Part shown: piece after piece, positions 23,741-35,700 of the stretch
How positions within the stretch are numbered: the stretch's first letter is position 1
Layout: every line of letters starts with the position of its first letter
From: Bretschneidera sinensis
Taxonomy: Eukaryota > Streptophyta > Magnoliopsida > Brassicales > Akaniaceae
DNA: 64,000 nt
Direction of reading: 5' to 3'
NCBI GenBank assembly: GCA_023935145.1
Contig: CM043698.1
Span: 74,984,001-75,048,000, forward strand
Notes under the pieces: generated by a model
The model's database searches: none
What the model was told of the DNA's origin: nothing
Seen by the model: only the letters and a program-made list of their open reading frames with translations
Position numbers and translations under genes: made by a program

Positions 23741-26700
23741 ATATCCTTGAAAAAATATATTTTATGTCTGAGGCTTTCGATAGAAAATTTCACTATTATA
23801 GCAGGTTTCAAGTTTTGACTGTCCTGTTAGTGGAAGGCATGAAACCCTATCTTATACAACTAAAAGTGCTTAAAGAATGACAATTTGTGGTGTAGGTGTT
23901 ATTTAGTTATATCTTATTGATTTAGTGCATGATTTTATCAATGAAGGTTTCATGTGGAGGGTCTGGCAAAAGCTTGAAAGACTACAATTGATGAAATCAC
24001 TCATGAATTAATGTAGCTTCCATATAGAGCCCATATATGATTTTAATACCTAGTGAATTCAATTAAGTTTGTTGAAAGTCTAATATTGAATCTAAATAAT
24101 ATCAATCATACTATGCATCTTTTAGATATTCTGTAAGCTTCTTGTTGTAACTATGCTTTCAAAGAAGGGTGGTAGTGTATGGAGGATGTTACTGAAGGGT
24201 AATTTGGGAAAATGAATCCTAATAGTGGTAATAAAATGGAGTCATGATATTTCATGCTTGGTTGGAGGAGAATAGCCGTGGTAAAAAATTTGTATTCCAA
24301 GAAATGCATTGTTGACTTATGTCTTTGTTTTCCTTAAATTTAAATTGTTCTGAATAGTTAATTCAGTTTGTTAAAGTTCAACATGTTATGATTTTAGCAT
24401 GATTGTCTAGTTAATTCTGATCATTACTTGTTATTGTTTTTTCTTTTAATTTTTTTATCTGCCAAGCATGACTAATTCCAACCAAGAAGGCAAAACATCT
24501 TTATATTGCATTATAAGCTTTGTTTGGCTGTGTCAATGTCTACCAACAATGATTTGATGACTTCGGTATAGGAATGAAGAATATGGTTTTCTTATGTGTT
24601 TGCTTGGTGAAATCTGAGCAAGATATAGATTACTTTAGCTTTGTGCTCTCTGGGGTTTAAGCTTTTTAGTATTTGGTGGGATGTGGAAGGTTATATTCTA
24701 AAAGTGAAAGTTTACTCAATATTGGTTAAAGTTTAGACATCTTGTTACTTATCAAAAAAAAAAAAAAGTATAGACATCTTGTTAGTTGTTCTATCATCTC
24801 AGTCCATGTTAGTTGACACCAAAGTGAATTTAACTGATGAAGCTCAATCACTTTATGTTTACCTCTATATTTGCTAAAGTGTACTTATTGATGGCATTAG
24901 GGAAAGCACCAGAAAAAGCATGCTAGTTGATCTGGTATCAGAAGTAGTAGCCATTATATTCTTGGTATGATTGTGGTAAGTGCAGTTTCCTAAGTGTCTT
25001 ACCATCATATATCTAGCACACCTAATAGGTCAGCACAAATGAAATATCTCTTTTAGTGGAATAATGTTGGAATTTGCTACTTTTATAACCATTAGAAGAG
25101 TCTAAGAGTTAAAGACTTATGTTCCTTATTATGCAAATGCAAACAGATTAGTATTAGCTAAAGGCTTTACCTTGTTGGAAACATATTTCTATATACAAGA
25201 GGACAGGCTTCCTTCTACTTAAGTGAGTACCTACATTCCCATAGTATTTTCCTAGTATCCAGTGCTCCTCTTGAGCATCCTTATCTATTGTTACAATTTC
25301 TTATTTTTAGATTAATACTTTTTATATATTACAATGTGTACATTATCCTTGGTGTTATTTGTTAGATATATCATGGCTCCACCAGCTGCCTCATGTTTCT
25401 TTCAACTTTTTAGATAAAGCTTCCAGTCTAATGCTTCAGGTAACGTTTTCAAATGAGAAGTACCAGAGATATGAGTGAAGCTGTCATGCAGAATAATATC
25501 CGGTTATATTTTTCTTTTACTATTTATTGTAAGAGAGACAACCAGTAGCATTTGTGAAAATAAGTGTTGGCCTGTAATCAGGGAAGTAGAGTGCAATCAC
25601 AACAGACACTGTTTAAAGAAAACATGAAGGATCCTGCTAGACATCATTCTGTCTTGGAAATTGGCATTTCAATGCTTGGTTTTGTTTCTTCATAGGATTT
25701 TCAGCTAGGATATCTTTTAAGCATAATTTATTAAAAAGTTTTTTCACTTTCAAGTTTGTATAATTTTACTTTTGGGATGACTGATTTGACTGATTCACTC
25801 AAAAGAAAGTACAGGGTTGTAAGGACAACCACATTAATAACTCTAACAGCCATAAACCAGATGGAACACTTAAAGCCTAGAAAGATGCAGAAAACCACCA
25901 GCCTGCGAAAAAACTAAGCAGCATTACATGCTACAGAGAAATTTTGACCAAGACAATATCACCTAAATAACCTTTAGTGTTTGATGAAATAAAGAGTTTT
26001 TAGCAAGATTAAAATATTTGTTATGCATCATTTGCCTTGTGAACACATAAGTGTTCTTGGATTTAAAGATGACATTGCTGTACAGGTATTACTAAGGTTC
26101 TGAAATATGAAAGTACTATACATACTTCATTATCGTGAGCCCGTTAGTTCTAAATTATGACGTCCTCTCTCAAAAGCTCATTTGCAGAGTTATTTTTTTT
26201 CTTCTTCTTTAGATTACCACTGTCCTTTCTTAAAGTTCACCTTCACCTTATTTCATCTTGTTAAGAGTTATATTTTGTTAGATGATTCTTAGTAGCACCT
26301 TACCTCTATTTTAATACATCTTTGCTTATAATTTTTTGCACTTCGATTATTTTGAAATAGTTTCTACTTTATGTTTAAACTATTTTAAGAGTTTCTATCT
26401 CTTGATTCTTTGTACTCTTCGGATTTCCTCTGCACAGATACTTGGTGTGCCTACACAATGTCATATGAACTATGTCTTGTGCATATCTAGTTCACTCTAT
26501 AAGTGAGAATAAAATTGATGAGCGGTAGTCTGAATTTTATTTCATAGCAGTTCTTTTGTTGTGATGATTTATAATCACTGAAGTTGGCTTCCTTGAAATT
26601 CATGAGTAGTGCATGCTTTGATTGCGTGTTCAACCAAAAGATAGTTCATTTTGCTTGGCCAAACAAGATACCGGAATATTGTGACACTAATTATTTTCTC

Positions 26701-29700
26701 TGTGAGACTACCAGAAGTAGTTCTACTGCTACTTATTCTGTATAAGAAATTCTTTCAAATTCCAAGTACTTCCTCAGTTGTCATTTTCCTTACCTAGAGA
26801 TGAATACCTACAGATCTTTTTAATCATAATTAGGGAGTGAGACATGTGTCTTGGGTGACTTCACAAATCATGCTCATCTACTTTGCTTATGGTCCTCTAT
26901 ATGTTCCTCCTTATATGAAGTCCATGCTTAGTTGCACCATGAAACAGAGGACAATGACTTTGATGCTTGATTGCGGGAGAAGATTATGAGTGTGACAACA
27001 TCTTTTGTGTATGTGGTCCTTAATTTGAATAGGCAGTAGGGCAGGTGTAGAATAGGGTCAGAATCTAATCACCAAAAGGGGTATTTGTTTCCTCCTAAAA
27101 GCTTCTAGAGAGAGGTTTCTCCGTTCTACCGGTAGAAATTTGATGTACTGCTTGTTTGCTGGGAGCCTAACTTCCATTTCATGGGATTAACTTTCCTTTA
27201 TGCTTCCTTTTCGTGGTACTCAACTACTCATGTTAAGACATAGTCGTTTCATCTGTTTATTTTTCATCAATCTTCATTTTCTATTCTCTGAGCCTTGTCT
27301 ATAAACAATAGCATGGACCTCATCCGTTGTTGTCTTACCTTATTTTTTACTATCCCTACAGAGCTTATTTATCTAATATTCTTTTTCATTAACTAATTTT
27401 TAATTTGCACCGTAAAGTACCATAACTTTGCATTAGAGGAGGAAATGATATTTTCCTCAAGTATTCATTTTTTCATATCCTTGACCATCATGAAGTTATT
27501 GCCAACATGTACTTTAGATAATTAATTTTTTTAACTTTTACTTTTCTCTTCCGTCAACGCAATTATACTTTCCATGTTGCTATTATAGGCTTACTTTAAT
27601 TAATCTACGGACTACTAATAAGAGATTAAAATGTCTTCCAAGCTCAAACTCACCTTGTCAATCGTTATTAATTTGTAGAATTATTTGAAGCTCTTTAAAG
27701 TTCAGTATACCTTCAGAAATGTGATTCCTGCTAGGCAGCTGCATTTAATTTTACTAATATACTACTATGATCGGGAAGACTGACATGGCTCAGCTACTAT
27801 ATATGCTGCATAGCTTAGGAAGTTTGATTTGCTACTTAGACAACTATGCCTAGGATGAGTCAGCTCAATCCGTTTTTACATTTATTCTTGTATGATTGAA
27901 TTACTGAAAGCATTGTGTAGAAAAATAAGGGTGTGGAAGAAGTTATACTTCCTAAGTTCTGAAGCATATATAGACACAAACAATATCAAATAAACCAAAT
28001 CGAAACTGTTGAACTAGTATACGATTGGTAAGGCAGCAATTATATCAACCATATGTGGCTAGGAAAGCTTTTATGAAAATTGAGTGGGTATGTACTTGTT
28101 TGTTATCTTGCAGTACTTTTAGGTTTCTAAAACATTTGTGAGATATGTTGGGTTCTACTTAAAAGCAATTATATATTAGCTTTCTGTATGTTGGTTTTAT
28201 CATGTGAAAAAAGGCAGTAAAAATCCCGATGTCGATGTTGTAGACTCTTACATGCTGATGTCGTTAACTCGATCTAAACTGTATTGATGTTTTATTCTCC
28301 TAACTCAATGATTGCAACCCATTCAAGTTAAAGTCAACATTAGTAAAAAAACAAGACAAAAGGTCAAAGTCTTGTTGATTCGGTGTTCTCATATCTTGTC
28401 TAGTTAGGTGGTACCAACGTGGTGACTTAACTATTTGTGGTGGGTGTGGAGCCTCGACATGTTGTCATAGGTTATTGTAATTTATGGGTTTGAGTTTATT
28501 TGTTTCAGATTGGATGATGTTTGTTGTTGGTATGAGTTTCTTTATAACAAGTTAGGTGCATATGATATCTATACTCCAACTTGAGGGGGAGTGTTGAGAA
28601 TACTAACAGGATTCTTATTATGTGTTCTAGTAGGCCTAGTTTATATTTATCTTATCTAATCATTGTATTCTAGTCCTATTAGATTTAGTATTCATAAGTT
28701 TATATATTAGACTGTGGAATTGTATTCTAATTAATAAATAGGACATATTTTCTTTCACATATCTGGTACTGATCATATACATGTTCCTAAATTGTTTTGG
28801 AGTGATGTTATTCTTACTATATGTTACTTAATTAATCGTACATCATCCTCTGTTCTTAAAGGCAAATCCCCGCATTCCGTGTTATTTCTTAACGATGCAC
28901 ATTTTTATTTACCTCTTCGTATTTTTGGGTCTGTTTGTTTTGTTCATCAACTTAGTCCAAGCATTGACAAACATGATCATCGCTCCATTAAATGTATATT
29001 TTTGGGTTATTCTCGCACACAAAAGGATTATTGGTGTTATAGTCCATTGGTAAAAAGGCATTTTGTTTGTGTTGATGTTACATTCTTCAAGATTACCCAA
29101 TTTTAGTATGAGTCTCACTTTGTATCTGATCTGACTGATTCTTTTCTGTTTTCATTACCCATTCCAATGCCCCTTACACAGTCAGTTCCTCTTACTATGG
29201 TTTCTATTTCGTCAGTTCCTCTTAGGTCAGTATCTCCATAACAAGTTTACACTCATTCAAAACCTCCAATCTCGGTTGCTCTACCAATTATTTCATCGTT
29301 AACAAATCTAGATCCATCTTTAACTACCTCATGTGAAGATGATCTTCCAATTGCTCTTCGAAAGGGTAAGCATTTATGCATTGCTCATCCTATTGCAAAT
29401 TTTGTGTCTTATGATCATTTATCTCCTCATACACTTCATTTGTGGCTTCAGTCTCTACTATATTTGTTCCTAAGTCTGTTACAGAAGCTTTGTCTCATTT
29501 TGGATGGAAAACAACCATGGGAGAAGAGATACATGCCTTGAGTACTAATGATACACGAGACTTCTTTTTTTCCCGTTTGGGAAATCTGCTGTTGGGTTTC
29601 GTTGGGTTTATATTGTAAAAATTCATCTTAACGGTACTCTTGATAGATTGAAAGCTCGTCTAGTAGCAAAATGATATACACAGGCATATGGTATTGATTA

Positions 29701-32700
29701 TGATGAAACGTTCTCTCCAGTGGCTAAGATTACATCAGTTCATGTGTCTATCTCTCTAACAGCCACGTTTCATTGGCCCCTACATATGTTGGATGTGAAA
29801 AATGTTTTTTTAAATGGTTATTTGTAAGAAGAGGTGTACATGGAGCAACCTCCTGTGTTTATTGCTCAGGAGGAGTCGAGGTTAGTATTTCGATTGAAGA
29901 AGTCTCTATATGGATTGAAGCAATATCCTCGAGCATGGTTCAGCCAGTTCAATGAAGTACTGATTGATTTTGGCCTCAGTAGATATGGTGTAGATCATTA
30001 TATATTTTATAAACATAGTACGACAGGTAGGATATTATTGATTGTATATGTGGATGATAGTGTGATCACAAGAGATGAGAAAGAAGGAATTCTAGCACTT
30101 AAACAATTCTTTAGTACTAAATTTAAGACAAAGGATTTAGGACAATTAGGATACTTCTTGGGTATCAAGGTTGCTAGATCTCATCATGGTGTTTCTTTAT
30201 CTCAGTGTAAATATGTTCTTGATTTATTGAATGATTCTGGAATGTTAAGGTGTAAGCATATAGATAGTCCTATGGATCCCAACACAAAACTTGCAGTTGA
30301 TCAAAGTGAATTATTATCTGATCCAGGGCAATATAGGCGTTTGGTTGGGAAATTCAATTATTTGACTGTAGACTTGATATTTCATTTGCAATAAGTGTGG
30401 TTAGTCAATTTCTCGATACTCCATGAACTAGTCATTGGGATGCTATTATTTGAATTTTGTGATATCTTAAGAGGGTTCTTGGTCGTGGTTTACTTTATCA
30501 AAATCATGGTCATACTTAAACTGAGGGTTATACTGATGCAGATTGGACCAGATCTCTATCTAATAGAAGATCCACTGCTGTATATTGTGTATTTGTTGGA
30601 GATAATTTAGTATCATGGAAAAGTAAAAAGCAAATTGTGGTGGCTAGATCAAGTGTTGACTCCGAATATAGAACAATGACGCATATTATGTGTGAGATGA
30701 TTTGACTAAAACAATTGTTAGCAGAAGGTGGGATTAACCAACTAGGTTCTATGAGCTTGGTGTGTGACAATCAATCAACTATTCACATTGCAAATAATCT
30801 TGGTGTTTCATGAGAGAATTAAACATATTGAAGTTGATTGTCATGTTGTTCGTGAAAAACTTATGCAAATGTGATCAGTACAAGATATGTGAAGTTGACA
30901 GATCAGTTAGCAGATTTATTTACTAAACCATTGGATGGTTATCGAGTTAGATTTATTTGTAACAAGTTGGGTGCATATGATATTTATGCTCCAACTTAAG
31001 AGGGAGTATTGAGAAATTCTAATAGGATTCTTTAATATTGCAAACATTCTATTTTTTAAGTAAGCTAATTAGTTGGATAGATTTGATGGCTAAATGCGAC
31101 GAATTTATGCTTGACCTGGGAGACATCAAAGGTGAATAATTTTGTGGACGAAGGTACCATGAATTTCTTTTATCATTTGTTTTAGACTCTTATGCATGCT
31201 TCAAATTGATCTGTCAAAATGACTTGAATCTAAAAGAGTAATAGCTTGAATATTAAAATATTAAGTACTGCTAGTGAAACTGTCACTGTTTCTTATTTTA
31301 CTCTTTTATGCCAGTGTTATATCTCTATTTTGGGATATTCTTGCCTGGAGCTGGACCAGAGGAAGATCCAGTAGTAACTGTGTGGAAGTCCACTAGTAAC
31401 TACCCTGCCAACCCTCTTCTACTTTCTGGGTTCTGTTCAGAAAATTAATCCGGACAAGAATTTTCACTTAATCATTTATTTTAGATGGTCCTATTAGTTC
31501 TTTCAAATTATCTGTGCATGTCCCTGCTCAGTTTTCTAACATATGTCTATGAAAAAACTCGAGCAATCTTGAACACAAAAAGAACCTTGCTATCTATGTA
31601 GTTTAAATTTGTGCTACATGTCTTTGTGGTGATTCAGAATATATTCTTGTTCTAATAATGCAAATCATGTACATATATGCCTCTATTAATGCAAGAATAG
31701 TTGCACAGAGGAAATTGTTGTGGTTCATGGAAAGGTACCTTGACTTCTGAAGCAGGATTCATCAGTTGATTACGCTCGTCCTTCAGTTTGTTGTAGAGCT
31801 CGATAACAGATTTCATGCTGATAAATTGCAAGGACATTATCATTGCACTATTCAAATTAATTTTTTAATAGTGCAGAAGTTTAATATGTTAAGAACATAT
31901 TATTCTACTAAGGGGAAATCGCTAGTTGGAAGCATAACATATAGCATGATCGGTAAAACAAGAAAAAAAATCAATACGAATTCTATGGTGTCCTCATGGG
32001 CACCATATTCTTGGTAATTCAACGTTAAATGCAACAGTGTCTACACTTTTTAATAATAATGGTATTGTAGTTTAACCTTATGAGTCATGATACTCCATGT
32101 CCTCTTAAACAAATATTTGAAGCAGAAACAACAGTCCTCACTGTCTGCTTCTCCTTTTCTCTCATGAATGAAGGCTGAATGCTACAGTTCTATTCTCGCA
32201 TGTTGCACTTGCGTTTCGAGGTGTGAAGTGGAAGAGAAGGGATTTCATAATTAGGGTTTTGATTAAGACTACCTTTTCATTTTTCATTTTTTTTTTCATA
32301 TTGAAAAAGTAATAAGAATGAGAGGGGTTAAGCTTTGTCACCACAGTAGAGTTTAACCACTAAGTTCGAGATGGATTGGTGTTGTTCTTCTATGCTTAGG
32401 ACACCAGAATATCGAATCATGAACGAAGAAAGGCATGTAAGAAAAGTATATTGGCTAATGATTTCTAAAATTCTTCTAATCATGTTATGTCATAATATAC
32501 TATTTTATATTTTACTTCATATTTTAATAAGGTAACACATTATGATTGAAAGAGTTTTAAAATAGACTTTATAATACTAGTAATAGACAAATTTTTTCCT
32601 TGTAACACATCTAAGAAATAAATGCATGTTCACTCAATTTCTACTTTAGTTTAATTTCGTTTTTTCATCCTCGTCAACCATAACTAGGGGAAAAAATATT

Positions 32701-35700
32701 TTTGGGTATAGTACGTTTTAGTGTGATACGTATGCACTACAGTTACTAATGTGAGAGCTTTTAAAAAAACACAAAGAGCACGTTTGACTTGCACAAATAA
32801 TGAAATGTGAAGAAAATATGATTGATATTGCAAAAATGGATTTTGAGGGAGAGTTTTTTGTTCCAAAGTTTGAAAGGAATTGAGAGAATTGAGTGTTTGT
32901 ATTTTTGTCGGTAGAGTATGATGCCTTATGTATAATATTTGAAAGAAAAATCATTACTAAATTTAAGATGGCATTCTTATTTCGTTACGTAGGATATAAG
33001 CAAACATACTTTGTTTTAAAGCAAATCAGATCCATTAATTATTAGATAAATGAGTAACAAAAGCTCCAAACCCAAAAATATGGTCGAGAAGCTAATTCGA
33101 CGTACTTTATATAAAAAAAAAAGTATCAACACTTCATCTTTTCAATACCTTTCTAATTTTATTTTGGTGCATTAATTAATCTTACTTCAATGGGAACTTA
33201 TAATTTTTATACATCAAATATCCACTTTGAACCTTATAATTTAGTCTTGGCCATGAAGTTTTAAAAGTGATTAGAAGTAATATCCACTTTGAACCTTATA
33301 ATTTAGTCTTGGCCATGAAGTTTTAAAAGTGATTAGAAGTGCGAAAATGTTCAAGAACAATGACACAGCTTGAGATATATTTTTGAGGTGCTAAACTCAT
33401 AGTGCACAAGTTTTCTGAGAAAGAGAACACAGTTTTTCTTTCTTTAGACATATTGATAGGAAGAGAGATCAAACTTTAATCTCTTTCGTGGAGAACCCGA
33501 AAATGACCATTAGTTTTGGAGATTCGGGCATCTTATGCTTTTATTTGAACCAAATTTTTAGACAGTTAGAAATTAAATAATATGTTTAGATGATGAGTGA
33601 TTAAATATTTATTACTTGCATAATAGTAAGTATTGTTTTACTTTTTTACCCTTTAAATACCTTTTGATTTCAAATTTTTATGGGGTTCTTTTGTCCTCAT
33701 GTACTTTTTTTTCCCATTTTTTGGAATTCATTTCCATATTTGACTTATGGCATGGATTAAACTTTGGTTTCAAGTCGATAATTTGTTGACTTTTCAAGTT
33801 CAGACCAAATTATAAATTTGCAAATAAATCCCATAATTTTTATGAAAAAAAATTATTCAAAAAAGCACATTAAAAATCAATATAGGGACACCCTTGCAAG
33901 GGAGTAAATCTTATTTTTTTATTTTTATTTTAATAACATATAATAGGTCGTATGACTAGTTTTGTAAGAATTTTTAAATATTGTTTTTTGGATTGAAAAT
34001 TTTACCTTCATTAAAAAAAAAAAAAAAACTCTTTAAAAGGGTTCTAGTGAAATCGAATCTATCTTTCTATATTAAAATAATTAAACCATTGTACACATTC
34101 CCCTGTATATCATTTTCTCCTAAAACTATTAAAAGAGTAATTTCTAATATTTAAAAAAAAAAACTCTTAATCATTGTCCCTATCCCCAAGCCCGAATATC
34201 GTTTGATCTTCTAGCTTAGGGACTGGAAAACAATGACATTCCGATTGTTAATACTAGTTTTAACCTATTATTTTTTATAATACCAAATTAACTTCTATGA
34301 TTAAACTATTATTTTGAATAATTCTATTAAAATGTAATAATTATAATGACACTAATTGGAGTATCTTTGCAAGAAATTGAGATCAAGTATCATTATTTTG
34401 TTTTAACAATAAACAAAAAAAATGGAAAATAATTTTAAGAAAAAACCCAACAACAATTATTTTTCTATAACTGTTTTAAGTTTTAGTTAATTAACCTCAA
34501 TTGTTGATATGACAGTTTTGAAGTGTCATATTTTTATCTATTTAAAGCAAATGAATGATGAGATGGATTATAATTGAGTCTCGATCTGTTCCCTCTTTAA
34601 ATTGAAATAACTATAATATATCTTAACTGACATATGATGCTAATCAATTTAGCGGGTTGATTAATGAAATTGGAGGTAAAACTGATGTGATTAGAGGCTT
34701 ACACAACCAATGATAATATTTAGCTTAACAATATAATATATGTAGTCATAGTAAATTAGTGATATATATGATTCAATAACGTAACTTAATTAAGAATGTT
34801 TCCAATACACCGTCAGGTTTCTATAAAATGACCAAAAGGTCCTTTTATTAGGGAGTGGAGTACTTATAGAAAGTATTAAATTGAACAGGTGCTTTAGTCC
34901 TTTCACATAAAGAAATAATGACTTGACGCCATGTTGATGTGATGAGCTCAAGGGGTTTATATGCAAGTTTTTCAAATCTCATAGGGCTTTTTTGTTTCCG
35001 ACCAAACGACATGGGATGAAAGGGTAACTTTCCCTTAATAATTATTTATATTCCTTTTAATTGTTTAATTTTTCCAATGGCATTGCAAGAAGTTTTTTCT
35101 ATTTCTCAAGCTCTATCTGTAATTTACCAGGGATATAATGTTGAAAGGTTTCTAACTTTTATAGGCAAAGTTATTAAAGTCCTTTTAAAAAAAAACAATT
35201 GTTTCTAGTATAACTTGCACATGATTGAAATTAAAAAAAATATATATTTTTTTATTCATAGATAAACTTATAGAGAAAGATTTTAGAGGAGAATATGGAA
35301 AGAAGCAGAGATACAAACAATAGATAGAATGGATAACCCCCACCCCACAAAAGAAAAGAAGAAGAGAGGAAGGTTTTTGTCAATAGTCTTTCCTATCCAT
35401 GTGTTCCCCTCTCTATCTTAACTTATGTCAAATTGGATTTGTTTATAATCAATATAACAATTTGACGTTGTTTGGTCACTGCTCTAAGCATTGATTAAAG
35501 CTAATTTTTAACCAAACAATGCTACTATCATGTATATTTTCTCTCTCCCAAGTCTAGGTTGATACCATTCTTGTTGAGTAAAGTTTTTTTAAGGGGGTAA
35601 CAATTGATTAATGACTAGAAACAATATTGACATTTTAATTATAGCATATGGTATAAACGTCTAAAGGGCAGAATTGAAAGAATTATATAGCTACTAGGTT

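Larger units (their letters stand above)
16099..31738 (-). other. MADS gene intron 2 (15,640 bp)
   Basis: It is bounded by donor AAG|gtaccttt (31738) and acceptor tgcttgttag (16099). It holds a LINE tail (16909-17480), a hAT with a MITE (19212-20535), a long (TG)n, a micro-insertion (24731-24784) and a rearranged copia element (28530-31036). The remaining stretches (17481-19203, 20544-28529 and 31037-31738) are AT-rich, with no supported gene on either strand. Confidence 0.85.

Noticed and set aside
23695..23880. 61-codon frame starting with Cys-Val repeats
   Set aside because: Its start is just the (TG)n microsatellite.
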